NCBI GenBank assembly: GCA_964057225.1
Contig: OZ059900.1
Location: 26,179,638-26,243,637 of the forward strand
DNA: 64,000 nucleotides
From: Auanema rhodensis
Taxonomy: Eukaryota > Nematoda > Chromadorea > Rhabditida > Rhabditidae
Direction of reading: 5' to 3'
Position numbers and translations under genes: made by a program. Below, in pieces: positions 38,297-52,322 of this stretch; position 1 is the stretch's first letter; every line of letters starts with the position of its first letter. Below the pieces are notes generated by a model. It searched no databases and had not been told where the DNA came from. It saw only the letters and a list, made by a program, of their open reading frames with translations.

Positions 38297-39665
38297 TTTT
38301 TTTGTCGTGAAAGTGGAACTAGACGTTGTACGAACAATTTTGAGCTAGGTTTCATTGACATTGCATCAGTTTGAACACATGAAATCGTAAGTCAAAACCT
38401 TGTTTACAGCGAAATTTCCAAAAACTGGTTTTGCAGCATAATAAAATATTTTTCATGGGAAATACTGTGTTTTTGTATTTTTCTAGTGTTCAGCATGTAA
38501 AATGCTTCATTTTAGTATGTAACACGCTGAAATTCGTTGCATTTGACGACTCATATGAACAAAAATCGATTTAATCAATATTAGCCATAAGGGGCGTGCC
38601 CTCAGAATATGCTAATTTCCTTAATTTTCTAACCCCTGTTTTTTTGTCGTGAAAGTGGAACTAGACGTTGTACGAACAATTTTGAGCTAGGTTTCATTGA
38701 CATTGCATGAGTTTGAACACATGAAATCGTAAGTCAAAACCTTGTTTACAGCGAAATTTCTAAAAACTGGTTTTCCAGCATAATAAAATATTTCTCAAGG
38801 GAAAAACTGTGTTTTTATATTTTTCTAGTGTTCAGCATGTGAAATGCTTTATTTTAGTATGTAACACGCTGAAATTCGTTGCATTTGACGACTCATATGA
38901 ACAAAAATCGATTTAATCAATATTAGCCATAAGGGGCGTGCCCTCAGAATATGCTAATTTCCTTAATTTTCTAACCCCTGTTTTTTTGTCGTGAAAGTGG
39001 AACTAGACGTTGTACGAACATTTTTGAGCTAGGTTTCATTGACATTGCATGAGTTTGAACACATGAAATCGTAAGTCAAAACCTTGTTTACAGCGAAATT
39101 TCCAAAAACTGGTTTTCCAGCATAATAAAATATTTCTCATGGGAAAAACTGTGTTTTTGTATTTTTCTAGTGTTCAGCATGTAAAATGCTTCATTTTAGT
39201 ATGTAACACGCTGAAATTCGTTGCATTTGACGACTCATATGAACAAAAATCGATTTAATCAATATTAGCCATAAGGGGCGTGCCCTCAGAATATGCTAAT
39301 TTCCTTAATTTTCTAACCCCTGTTTTTTTGTCGTGAAAGTGGAACTAGACGTTGTACGAACAATTTTGAGCTAGGTTTCATTGACATTGCATGAGTTTGA
39401 ACACATGAAATCGTAAGTCAAAACCTTGTTTACAGCGAAATTTCCAAAAACTGGTTTTCCAGCATAATAAAATATTTCTCATGGGAAATACTGTGTTTTT
39501 GTATTTTTCTAGTGTTCAGCATGTAAAATGCTTCATTTTAGTATGTTACACGCTGAAATTCGTTGCATTTGACGACTCATATGAACAAAAATCGATTTAA
39601 TCAATATTAGCCATAAGGGGCGTGCACCTCAGAATATGCTAATTTCCTTAATTTTCTAACCCCTG
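38297..39665. repeat. Monomers U113-U116, mixed types
   Basis: U113 (38297) carries gcatcag, tgcagcat and the private atttttcatggg. U114 (38639) is the aatttct/tctcaaggg/tttttatat type but with ttcgttg. U115 (38981) has gaacatttttgag and gggaaaaactg. U116 (39323) has gtatgttacacg and the first instance of a 1-bp insertion in the GC-rich dyad (gtgcacctc, extra A at 39626), making it 343 bp. Confidence 0.8.
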
Positions 39666-42403
39666 TTTTTTTGTCGTGAAAGTGGAACTAGACGTTGTAC
39701 GAACAATTTTGAGCTAGGTTTCATTGACATTGCATGAGTTTGAACACATGAAATCGTAAGTCAAAACCTTGTTTACAGCGAAATTTCCAAAAACTGGTTT
39801 TCCAGCATAATAAAATATTTCTCATGGGAAATACTGTGTTTTTGTATTTTTCTAGTGTTCAGCATGTAAAATGCTTCATTTTAGTATGTAACACGCTGAA
39901 ATTCGTTGCATTTGACGACTCATATGAACAAAAATCGATTTAATCAATATTAGCCATAAGGGGCGTGCACCTCAGAATATGCTAATTTCCTTAATTTTCT
40001 AACCCCTGTTTTTTTGTCGTGAAAGTGGAACTAGACGTTGTACGAACAATTTTGAGCTAGGTTTCATTGACATTGCATGAGTTTGAACACATGAAATCGT
40101 AAGTCAAAACCTTGTTTACAGCGAAATTTCCAAAAACTGGTTTTCCAGCATAATAAAATATTTCTCATGGGAAATACTGTGTTTTTGTATTTTTCTAGTG
40201 TTCAGCATGTAAAATGCTTCATTTTAGTATGTAACACGCTGAAATTCGTTGCATTTGACGACTCATATGAACAAAAATCGATTTAATCAATATTAGCCAT
40301 AAGGGGCGTGCCCTCAGAATATGCTAATTTCCTTAATTTTCTAACCCCTGTTTTTTTGTCGTGAAAGTGGAACTAGACGTTGTACGAACAATTTTGAGCT
40401 AGGTTTCATTGACATTGCATGAGTTTGAACACATGAAATCGTAAGTCAAAACCTTGTTTACAGCGAAATTTCCAAAAACTGGTTTTCCAGCATAATAAAA
40501 TATTTCTCATGGGAAATACTGTGTTTTTGTATTTTTCTAGTGTTCAGCATGTAAAATGCTTCATTTTAGTATGTAACACGCTGAAATTCGTTGCATTTGA
40601 CGACTCATATGAACAAAAATCGATGTAATCAATATTAGCCATAAGGGGCGTGCCCTCAGAATATGCTAATTTCCTTAATTTTCTAACCCCTGTTTTTTTG
40701 TCGTGAAAGTGGAACTAGACGTTGTACGAACAATTTTGAGCTAGGTTTCATTGACATTGCATCAGTTTGAACACATGAAATCGTAAGTCAAAACCTTGTT
40801 TACAGCGAAATTTCCAAAAACTGGTTTTCCAGCATAATAAAATATTTCTCATGGGAAATACTGTGTTTTTCTATTTTTCTAGTGTTCAGCATGTAAAATG
40901 CTTCATTTTAGTATGTAACACGCTGAAATTCGTTGCATTTGACGACTCATATGAACAAAAATCGATTTAATCAATATTAGCCATAAGGGGCGTGCCCTCA
41001 GAATATGCTAATTTCCTTAATTTTCTAACCCCTGTTTTTTTGTCGTGAAAGTGGAACTAGACGTTGTACGAACAATTTTGAGCTAGGTTTCATTGACATT
41101 GCATGAGTTTGAACACATGAAATCGTAAGTCAAAACCTTGTTTACAGCGAAATTTCCAAAAACTGGTTTTCCAGCATAATAAAATATTTCTCATGGGAAA
41201 TACTGTGTTTTTGTATTTTTCTAGTGTTCAGCATGTAAAATGCTTCATTTTAGTATGTAACACGCTGAAATTCGTTGCATTTGACGACTCATATGAACAA
41301 AAATCGATTTAATCAATATTAGCCATAAGGGGCGTGCACCTCAGAATATGCTAATTTCCTTAATTTTCTAACCCCTGTTTTTTTGTCGTGAAAGTGGAAC
41401 TAGACGTTGTACGAACAATTTTGAGCTAGGTTTCATTGACATTGCATGAGTTTGAACACATGAAATCGTAAGTCAAAACCTTGTTTACAGCGAAATTTCC
41501 AAAAACTGGTTTTCCAGCATAATAAAATATTTCTCATGGGAAATACTGTGTTTTTGTATTTTTCTAGTGTTCAGCATGTAAAATGCTTCATTTTAGTATG
41601 TAACACGCTGAAATTCGTTGCATTTGACGACTCATATGAACAAAAATCGATTTAATCAATATTAGCCATAAGGGGCGTGCCCTCAGAATATGCTAATTTC
41701 CTTAATTTTCTAACCCCTGTTTTTTTGTCGTGAAAGTGGAACTAGACGTTGTACGAACAATTTTGAGCTAGGTTTCATTGACATTGCATGAGTTTGAACA
41801 CATGAAATCGTAAGTCAAAACCTTGTTTACAGCGAAATTTCCAAAAACTGGTTTTCCAGCATAATAAAATATTTCTCATGGGAAATACTGTGTTTTTGTA
41901 TTTTTCTAGTGTTCAGCATGTAAAATGCTTCATTTTAGTATGTAACACGCTGAAATTCGTTGCATTTGACGACTCATATGAACAAAAATCGATGTAATCA
42001 ATATTAGCCATAAGGGGCGTGCCCTCAGAATATGCTAATTTCCTTAATTTTCTAACCCCTGTTTTTTTGTCGTGAAAGTGGAACTAGACGTTGTACGAAC
42101 AATTTTGAGCTAGGTTTCATTGACATTGCATCAGTTTGAACACATGAAATCGTAAGTCAAAACCTTGTTTACAGCGAAATTTCCAAAAACTGGTTTTCCA
42201 GCATAATAAAATATTTCTCATGGGAAATACTGTGTTTTTCTATTTTTCTAGTGTTCAGCATGTAAAATGCTTCATTTTAGTATGTAACACGCTGAAATTC
42301 GTTGCATTTGACGACTCATATGAACAAAAATCGATTTATTCAATATTAGCCATAAGGGGCGTGCCCTCAGAATATGCTAATTTCCTTAATTTTCTAACCC
42401 CTG
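39666..42403. repeat. 4-monomer repeat present twice (U117-U120 and U121-U124)
   Basis: Two blocks of 1369 bp (39666-41034 and 41035-42403) share the order: gtgcacctc insertion monomer, canonical, gatgtaatc, then gcatcag/tttttctattt. The extra base in the first monomer makes each block one longer than 4 x 342. The last monomers differ at one site: 40693 keeps gatttaatc and 42062 has gatttattc. The inserted A lies at 39969 and 41338. Confidence 0.9.
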
Positions 42404-43771
42404 TTTTTTTGTCGTGAAAGTGGAACTAGACGTTGTACGAACAATTTTGAGCTAGGTTTCATTGACATTGCATGAGTTTGAACACATGAAATCGTAAGTC
42501 AAAACCTTGTTTACAGCGAAATTTCCAAAAACTGGTTTTCCAGCATAATAAAATATTTCTCATGGGAAATACTGTGTTTTTGTATTTTTCTAGTGTTCAG
42601 CATGTAAAATGCTTCATTTTAGTATGTAACACGCTGAAATTCGTTGCATTTGACGACTCATATGAACAAAAATCGATTTAATCAATATTAGCCATAAGGG
42701 GCGTGCCCTCAGAATATGCTAATTTCCTTAATTTTCTAACCCCTGTTTTTTAGTCGTGAAAGTGGAACTAGACGTTGTACGAACAATTTTGAGCTAGGTT
42801 TCATTGACATTGCATCAGTTTGAACACATGAAATCGTAAGTCAAAACCTTGTTTACAGCGAAATTTCCAAAAACTGGTTTTCCAGCATAATAAAATATTT
42901 CTCATGGGAAATACTGTGTTTTTGTATTTTTCTAGTGTTCAGCATGTAAAATGCTTCATTTTAGTATGTAACACGCTGAAATTCGTTGCATTTGACGACT
43001 CATATGAACAAAAATCGATTTAATCAATATTAGCCATAAGGGGCGTGCCCTCAGAATATGCTAATTTCCTTAATTTTCTAACCCCTGTTTTTTTGTCGTG
43101 AAAGTGGAACTAGACGTTGTACGAACAATTTTGAGCTAGGTTTCATTGACATTGCATGAGTTTGAACACATGAAATCGTAAGTCAAAACCTTGTTTACAG
43201 CGAAATTTCCAAAAACTGGTTTTCCAGCATAATAAAATATTTCTCATGGGAAATACTGTGTTTTTGTATTTTTCTAGTGTTCAGCATGTAAAATGCTTCA
43301 TTTTAGTATGTAACACGCTGAAATTCGTTGCATTTGACGACTCATATGAACAAAAATCGATTTAATCAATATTAGCCATAAGGGGCGTGCCCTCAGAATA
43401 TGCTAATTTCCTTAATTTTCTAACCCCTGTTTTTTTGTCGTGAAAGTGGAACTAGACGTTGTACGAACAATTTTGAGCTAGGTTTCATTGACATTGCATG
43501 AGTTTGAACACATGAAATCGTAAGTCAAAACCTTGTTTACAGCGAAATTTCCAAAAACTGGTTTTCCAGCATAATAAAATATTTCTCATGGGAAATACTG
43601 TGTTTTTGTATTTTTCTAGTGTTCAGCATGTAAAATGCTTCATTTTAGTATGTAACACGCTGAAATTCGTTGCATTTGACGACTCATATGAACAAAAATC
43701 GATGTAATCAATATTAGCCATAAGGGGCGTGCCCTCAGAATATGCTAATTTCCTTAATTTTCTAACCCCTG
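42404..43771. repeat. Monomers U125-U128, near canonical
   Basis: U125 and U127 look canonical, U126 (42746) has ttttttagtcg with gcatcag, and U128 (43430) has gatgtaatc leading into the gcatcag monomer at 43772. The A in the T-run appears first here and returns at 48560, 50270, 51295 and 55743, always together with gcatcag. Confidence 0.8.
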
Positions 43772-46700
43772 TTTTTTTGTCGTGAAAGTGGAACTAGACG
43801 TTGTACGAACAATTTTGAGCTAGGTTTCATTGACATTGCATCAGTTTGAACACATGAAATCGTAAGTCAAAACCTTGTTTACAGCGAAATTTCCAAAAAC
43901 TGGTTTTCCAGCATAATAAAATATTTCTCATGGGAAATACTGTGTTTTTCTATTTTTCTAGTGTTCAGCATGTAAAATGCTTCATTTTAGTATGTAACAC
44001 GCTGAAATTCGTTGCATTTGACGACTCATATGAACAAAAATCGATTTATTCAATATTAGCCATAAGGGGCGTGCCCTCAGAATATGCTAATTTCCTTAAT
44101 TTTCTAACCCCTGTTTTTTTGTCGTGAAAGTGGAACTAGACGTTGTACGAACAATTTTGAGCTAGGTTTCATTGACATTGCATGAGTTTGAACACATGAA
44201 ATCGTAAGTCAAAACCTTGTTTACAGCGAAATTTCCAAAAACTGGTTTTCCAGCATAATAAAATATTTCTCATGGGAAATACTGTGTTTTTGTATTTTTC
44301 TAGTGTTCAGCATGTAAAATGCTTCATTTTAGTATGTAACACGCTGAAATTCGTTGCATTTGACGACTCATATGAACAAAAATCGATTTAATCAATATTA
44401 GCCATAAGGGGCGTGCCCTCAGAATATGCTAATTTCCTTAATTTTCTAACCCCTGTTTTTTTGTCGTGAAAGTGGAACTAGACGTTGTACGAACAATTTT
44501 GAGCTAGGTTTCATTGACATTGCATGAGTTTGAACACATGAAATCGTAAGTCAAAACCTTGTTTACAGCGAAATTTCTAAAAACTGGTTTTCCAGCATAA
44601 TAAAATATTTCTCAAGGGAAAAACTGTGTTTTTATATTTTTCTAGTGTTCAGCATGTGAAATGCTTTATTTTAGTATGTAACACGCTGAAATTCGTTGCA
44701 TTTGACGACTCATATGAACAAAAATCGATTTAATCAATATTAGCCATAAGGGGCGTGCCCTCAGAATATGCAAATTTCCTTAATTTTCTAACCCCTGTTT
44801 TTTTGTCGTGAAAGTGGAACTAGACGTTGTACGAACAATTTTGAGCTAGGTTTCATTGACATTGCATGAGTTTGAACACATGAAATCGTAAGTCAAAACC
44901 TTGTTTACAGCGAAATTTCCAAAAACTGGTTTTCCCGCATAATAAAATATTTCTCATGGGAAATACTGTGTTTTTGTATTTTTCTAGTGTTCAGCATGTA
45001 AAATGCTTCATTTTAGTATGTAACACGCTGAAATTCGTTGCATTTGACGACTCATATGAACAAAAATCGATTTATTCAATATTAGCCATAAGGGGCGTGC
45101 CCTCAGAATATGCTAATTTCCTTAATTTTCTAACCCCTGTTTTTTTGTCGTGAAAGTGGAACTAGACGTTGTACGAACAATTTTGAGCTAGGTTTCATTG
45201 ACATTGCATCAGTTTGAACACATGAAATCGTAAGTCAAAACCTTGTTTACAGCGAAATTTCCAAAAACTGGTTTTCCAGCATAATAAAATATTTCTCATG
45301 GGAAATACTGTGTTTTTGTATTTTTCTAGTGTTCAGCATGTAAAATGCTTCATTTTAGTATGTAACACGCTGAAATTCGTTGCATTTGACGACTCATATG
45401 AACAAAAATCGATTTATTCAATATTAGCCATAAGGGGCGTGCCCTCAGAATATGCTAATTTCCTTAATTTTCTAACCCCTGTTTTTTTGTCGTGAAAGTG
45501 GAACTAGACGTTGTACGAACAATTTTGAGCTAGGTTTCATTGACATTGCATGAGTTTGAACACATGAAATCGTAAGTCAAAACCTTGTTTACAGCGAAAT
45601 TTCCAAAAACTGGTTTTCCAGCATAATAAAATATTTCTCATGGGAAATACTGTGTTTTTGTATTTTTCTAGTGTTCAGCATGTAAAATGCTTCATTTTAG
45701 TATGTAACACGCTGAAATTCGTTGCATTTGACGACTCATATGAACAAAAATCGATTTAATCAATATTAGCCATAAGGGGCGTGCCCTCAGAATATGCTAA
45801 TTTCCTTAATTTTCTAACCCCTGTTTTTTTGTCGTGAAAGTGGAACTAGACGTTGTACGAACAATTTTGAGCTAGGTTTCATTGACATTGCATGAGTTTG
45901 AACACATGAAATCGTAAGTCAAAACCTTGTTTACAGCGAAATTTCCAAAAACTGGTTTTCCAGCATAATAAAATATTTCTCATGGGAAATACTGTGTTTT
46001 TGTATTTTTCTAGTGTTCAGCATGTAAAATGCTTCATTTTAGTATGTAACACGCTGAAATTCGTTGCATTTGACGACTCATATGAACAAAAATCGATTTA
46101 ATCAATATTAGCCATAAGGGGCGTGCCCTCAGAATATGCTAATTTCCTTAATTTTCTAACCCCTGTTTTTTTGTCGTGAAAGTGGAACTAGACGTTGTAC
46201 GAACAATTTTGAGCTAGGTTTCATTGACATTGCATGAGTTTGAACACATGAAATCGTAAGTCAAAACCTTGTTTACAGCGAAATTTCTAAAAACTGGTTT
46301 TCCAGCATAATAAAATATTTCTCAAGGGAAAAACTGTGTTTTTATATTTTTCTAGTGTTCAGCATGTGAAATGCTTTATTTTAGTATGTAACACGCTGAA
46401 ATTCGTTGCATTTGACGACTCATATGAACAAAAATCGATTTAATCAATATTAGCCATAAGGGGCGTGCCCTCAGAATATGCAAATTTCCTTAATTTTCTA
46501 ACCCCTGTTTTTTTGTCGTGAAAGTGGAACTAGACGTTGTACGAACAATTTTGAGCTAGGTTTCATTGACATTGCATGAGTTTGAACACATGAAATCGTA
46601 AGTCAAAACCTTGTTTACAGCGAAATTTCCAAAAACTGGTTTTCCCGCATAATAAAATATTTCTCATGGGAAATACTGTGTTTTTGTATTTTTCTAGTGT

Positions 46701-49700
46701 TCAGCATGTAAAATGCTTCATTTTAGTATGTAACACGCTGAAATTCGTTGCATTTGACGACTCATATGAACAAAAATCGATTTATTCAATATTAGCCATA
46801 AGGGGCGTGCCCTCAGAATATGCTAATTTCCTTAATTTTCTAACCCCTGTTTTTTTGTCGTGAAAGTGGAACTAGACGTTGTACGAACAATTTTGAGCTA
46901 GGTTTCATTGACATTGCATGAGTTTGAACACATGAAATCGTAAGTCAAAACCTTGTTTACAGCGAAATTTCTAAAAACTGGTTTTCCAGCATAATAAAAT
47001 ATTTCTCAAGGGAAAAACTGTGTTTTTATATTTTTCTAGTGTTCAGCATGTGAAATGCTTTATTTTAGTATGTAACACGCTGAAATTCGTTGCATTTGAC
47101 GACTCATATGAACAAAAATCGATTTAATCAATATTAGCCATAAGGGGCGTGCCCTCAGAATATGCAAATTTCCTTAATTTTCTAACCCCTGTTTTTTTGT
47201 CGTGAAAGTGGAACTAGACGTTGTACGAACAATTTTGAGCTAGGTTTCATTGACATTGCATGAGTTTGAACACATGAAATCGTAAGTCAAAACCTTGTTT
47301 ACAGCGAAATTTCTAAAAACTGGTTTTCCAGCATAATAAAATATTTCTCAAGGGAAAAACTGTGTTTTTATATTTTTCTAGTGTTCAGCATGTAAAATGC
47401 TTCATTTTAGTATGTAACACGCTGAAATTCGTTGCATTTGACGACTCATATGAACAAAAATCGATTTAATCAATATTAGCCATAAGGGGCGTGCCCTCAG
47501 AATATGCAAATTTCCTTAATTTTCTAACCCCTGTTTTTTTGTCGTGAAAGTGGAACTAGACGTTGTACGAACAATTTTGAGCTAGGTTTCATTGACATTG
47601 CATGAGTTTGAACACATGAAATCGTAAGTCAAAACCTTGTTTACAGCGAAATTTCCAAAAACTGGTTTTCCAGCATAATAAAATATTTCTCATGGGAAAT
47701 ACTGTGTTTTTGTATTTTTCTAGTGTTCAGCATGTAAAATGCTTCATTTTAGTATGTAACACGTTGAAATTCGTTGCATTTGACGACTCATATGAACAAA
47801 AATCGATTTAATCAATATTAGCCATAAGGGGCGTGCCCTCAGAATATGCTAATTTCCTTAATTTTCTAACCCCTGTTTTTTTGTCGGGAAAGTGGAACTA
47901 GACGTTGTACGAACAATTTTGAGCTAGGTTTCATTGACATTGCATGAGTTTGAACACATGAAATCGTAAGTCAAAACCTTGTTTACAGCGAAATTTCCAA
48001 AAACTGGTTTTCCAGCATAATAAAATATTTCTCATGGGAAAAACTGTGTTTTTGTATTTTTCTAGTGTTCAGCATGTAAAATGCTTCATTTTAGTATGTA
48101 ACACGCTGAAATTCGTTGCATTTGACGACTCATATGAACAAAAATCGATTTAATCAATATTAGCCATAAGGGGCGTGCCCTCAGAATATGCTAATTTCCT
48201 TAATTTCCTAACCCCTGTTTTTTTGTCGTGAAAGTGGAACTAGACGTTGTACGAACAATTTTGAGCTAGGTTTCATTGACATTGCATGAGTTTGAACACA
48301 TGAAATCGTAAGTCAAAACCTTGTTTACAGCGAAATTTCCAAAAACTGGTTTTCCAGCATAATAAAATATTTCTCATGGGAAATACTGTGTTTTTGTATT
48401 TTTCTAGTGTTCAGCATGTAAAATGCTTCATTTTAGTATGTAACACGCTGAAATTCGTTGCATTTGACGACTCATATGAACAAAAATCGATGTAATCAAT
48501 ATTAGCCATAAGGGGCGTGCCCTCAGAATATGCTAATTTCCTTAATTTTCTAACCCCTGTTTTTTAGTCGTGAAAGTGGAACTAGACGTTGTACGAACAA
48601 TTTTGAGCTAGGTTTCATTGACATTGCATCAGTTTGAACACATGAAATCGTAAGTCAAAACCTTGTTTACAGCGAAATTTCCAAAAACTGGTTTTCCAGC
48701 ATAATAAAATATTTCTCATGGGAAATACTGTGTTTTTGTATTTTTCTAGTGTTCAGCATGTAAAATGCTTCATTTTAGTATGTAACACGCTGAAATTCGT
48801 TGCATTTGACGACTCATATGAACAAAAATCGATTTAATCAATATTAGCCATAAGGGGCGTGCCCTCAGAATATGCTAATTTCCTTAATTTTCTAACCCCT
48901 GTTTTTTTGTCGTGAAAGTGGAACTAGACGTTGTACGAACAATTTTGAGCTAGGTTTCATTGACATTGCATGAGTTTGAACACATGAAATCGTAAGTCAA
49001 AACCTTGTTTACAGCGAAATTTCCAAAAACTGGTTTTCCAGCATAATACAATATTTCTCATGGGAAATACTGTGTTTTTGTATTTTTCTAGTGTTCAGCA
49101 TGTAAAATGCTTCATTTAAGTATGTAACACGCTGAAATTCGTTGCATTTGACGACTCATATGAACAAAAATCGATTTAATCAATATTAGCCATAAGGGGC
49201 GTGCCCTCAGAATATGCAAATTTCCTTAATTTTCTAACCCCTGTTTTTTTGTCGTGAAAGTGGAACTAGACGTTGTACGAACAATTTTGAGCTAGGTTTC
49301 ATTGACATTGCATGAGTTTGAACACATGAAATCGTAAGTCAAAACCTTGTTTACAGCGAAATTTCCAAAAACTGGTTTTCCAGCATAATACAATATTTCT
49401 CATGGGAAATACTGTGTTTTTGTATTTTTCTAGTGTTCAGCATGTAAAATGCTTCATTTTAGTATGTAACACGCTGAAATTCGTTGCATTTGACGACTCA
49501 TATGAACAAAAATCGATTTAATCAATATTAGCCATAAGGGGCGTGCCCTCAGAATATGCAAATTTCCTTAATTTTCTAACCCCTGTTTTTTTGTCGTGAA
49601 AGTGGAACTAGACGTTGTACGAACAATTTTGAGCTAGGTTTCATTGACATTGCATGAGTTTGAACACATGAAATCGTAAGTCAAAACCTTGTTTACAGCG

Positions 49701-49927
49701 AAATTTCCAAAAACTGGTTTTCCAGCATAATAAAATATTTCTCATGGGAAATACTGTGTTTTTGTATTTTTCTAGTGTTCAGCATGTAAAATGCTTCATT
49801 TTAGTATGTAACACGCTGAAATTCGTTGCATTTGACGACTCATATGAACAAAAATCGATTTAATCAATATTAGCCATAAGGGGCGTGCCCTCAGAATATG
49901 CTAATTTCCTTAATTTTCTAACCCCTG
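43772..49927. repeat. Large segment, copy 1 (U129-U146)
   Basis: Marker order: gcatcag/tttttctattt/gatttattc (43772), canonical, aatttct/tctcaaggg/atgcaaatt (44456), ttttcccgcat/gatttattc (44798), gcatcag/gatttattc (45140), two canonical, then the 44456-44798 pair again (46166, 46508; offset 1710 bp, five monomers), two more aatttct types (46850, 47192), acgttgaaatt (47534), gtcgggaaag/taatttcctaac (47876), gatgtaatc, agtcg/gcatcag (48560), acaat/catttaagta (48902), acaat/atgcaaatt (49244), canonical (49586). Most of these return between 51978 and 57110. Confidence 0.85.
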
Positions 49928-51977
49928 TTTTTTTGTCGTGAAAGTGGAACTAGACGTTGTACGAACAATTTTGAGCTAGGTTTCATTGACATTGCATGAG
50001 TTTGAACACATGAAATCGTAAGTCAAAACCTTGTTTACAGCGAAATTTCCAAAAACTGGTTTTCCAGCATAATAAAATATTTCTCATGGGAAATACTGTG
50101 TTTTTGTATTTTTCTAGTGTTCAGCATGTAAAATGCTTCATTTTAGTATGTAACACGCTGAAATTCGTTGCATTTGACGACTCATATGAACAAAAATCGA
50201 TGTAATCAATATTAGCCATAAGGGGCGTGCCCTCAGAATATGCTAATTTCCTTAATTTTCTAACCCCTGTTTTTTAGTCGTGAAAGTGGAACTAGACGTT
50301 GTACGAACAATTTTGAGCTAGGTTTATTGACATTGCATCAGTTTGAACACATGAAATCGTAAGTCAAAACCTTGTTTACAGCGAAATTTCCAAAAACTGG
50401 TTTTCCAGCATAATAAAATATTTCTCATGGGAAATACTGTGTTTTTGTATTTTTCTAGTGTTCAGCATGTAAAATGTTTCATTTTAGTATGTAACACGCT
50501 GAAATTCGTTGCATTTGACGACTCATATGAACAAAAATCGATTTAATCAATATTATCCATAAGGGGCGTGCCCTCAGAATATGCTAATTTCCTTAATTTT
50601 CTAACCCCTGTTTTTTTGTCGTGAAAGTGGAACTAGACGTTGTACGAACAATTTTGAGCTAGGTTTCATTGACATTGCATGAGTTTGAACACATGAAATC
50701 GTAAGTCAAATCCTTGTTTACAGCGAAATTTCCAAAAACTGGTTTTCCAGCATAATAAAATATTTCTCATGGGAAATACTGTGTTTTTGTATTTTTCTAG
50801 TGTTCAGCATGTAAAATGCTTCATTTTAGTATGTAACACGCTGAAATTCGTTGCATTTGACGACTCATATGAACAAAAATCGATTTAATCAATATTAGCC
50901 ATAAGGGGCGTGCCCTCAGAATATGCAAATTTCCTTAATTTTCTAACCCCTGTTTTTTTGTCGTGAAAGTGGAACTAGACGTTGTACGAACAATTTTGAG
51001 CTAGGTTTCATTGACATTGCATGAGTTTGAACACATGAAATCGTAAGTCAAAACCTTGTTTACAGCGAAATTTCCAAAAACTGGTTTTCCAGCATAATAA
51101 AATATTTCTCATGGGAAATACTGTGTTTTTGTATTTTTCTAGTGTTCAGCATGTAAAATGCTTCATTTTAGTATGTAACACGCTGAAATTCGTTGCATTT
51201 GACGACTCATATGAACAAAAATCGATGTAATCAATATTAGCCATAAGGGGCGTGCCCTCAGAATATGCTAATTTCCTTAATTTTCTAACCCCTGTTTTTT
51301 AGTCGTGAAAGTGGAACTAGACGTTGTACGAACAATTTTGAGCTAGGTTTATTGACATTGCATCAGTTTGAACACATGAAATCGTAAGTCAAAACCTTGT
51401 TTACAGCGAAATTTCCAAAAACTGGTTTTCCAGCATAATAAAATATTTCTCATGGGAAATACTGTGTTTTTGTATTTTTCTAGTGTTCAGCATGTAAAAT
51501 GTTTCATTTTAGTATGTAACACGCTGAAATTCGTTGCATTTGACGACTCATATGAACAAAAATCGATTTAATCAATATTATCCATAAGGGGCGTGCCCTC
51601 AGAATATGCTAATTTCCTTAATTTTCTAACCCCTGTTTTTTTGTCGTGAAAGTGGAACTAGACGTTGTACGAACAATTTTGAGCTAGGTTTCATTGACAT
51701 TGCATGAGTTTGAACACATGAAATCGTAAGTCAAAACCTTGTTTACAGCGAAATTTCCAAAAACTGGTTTTCCAGCATAATAAAATATTTCTCATGGGAA
51801 ATACTGTGTTTTTGTATTTTTCTAGTGTTCAGCATGTAAAATGCTTCATTTTAGTATGTAACACGCTGAAATTCGTTGCATTTGACGACTCATATGAACA
51901 AAAATCGATTTAATCAATATTAGCCATAAGGGGCGTGCCCTCAGAATATGCAAATTTCCTTAATTTTCTAACCCCTG
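49928..51977. repeat. 3-monomer repeat present twice (U147-U149 and U150-U152)
   Basis: Blocks 49928-50952 and 50953-51977 are each 1025 bp. The middle monomer (50270 and 51295) carries five linked marks: A in the T-run, a missing C (aggtttattg), gcatcag, aaatgtttcatt and attatccat. The only difference I found is caaatccttg in the third monomer of the first block, about 50710. This is the smallest clearly delimited recent duplication. Confidence 0.92.
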
Positions 51978-52322
51978 TTTTTTTGTCGTGAAAGTGGAAC
52001 TAGACGTTGTTGTACGAACAATTTTGAGCTAGGTTTCATTGACATTGCATCAGTTTGAACACATGAAATCGTAAGTCAAAACCTTGTTTACAGCGAAATT
52101 TCCAAAAACTGGTTTTCCAGCATAATAAAATATTTCTCATGGGAAATACTGTGTTTTTCTATTTTTCTAGTGTTCAGCATGTAAAATGCTTCATTTTAGT
52201 ATGTAACACGCTGAAATTCGTTGCATTTGACGACTCATATGAACAAAAATCGATTTATTCAATATTAGCCATAAGGGGCGTGCCCTCAGAATATGCTAAT
52301 TTCCTTAATTTTCTAACCCCTG
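51978..52322. repeat. Long monomer U153 with 3-bp duplication
   Basis: Around 52003-52013 the text is gacgttgttgtacg in place of gacgttgtacg, a tandem gain of three bases, making this monomer 345 bp. It sits exactly at the left boundary of segment copy 2, next to the end of the 3-monomer repeat, which is where a recombination junction would be expected. Confidence 0.85.
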
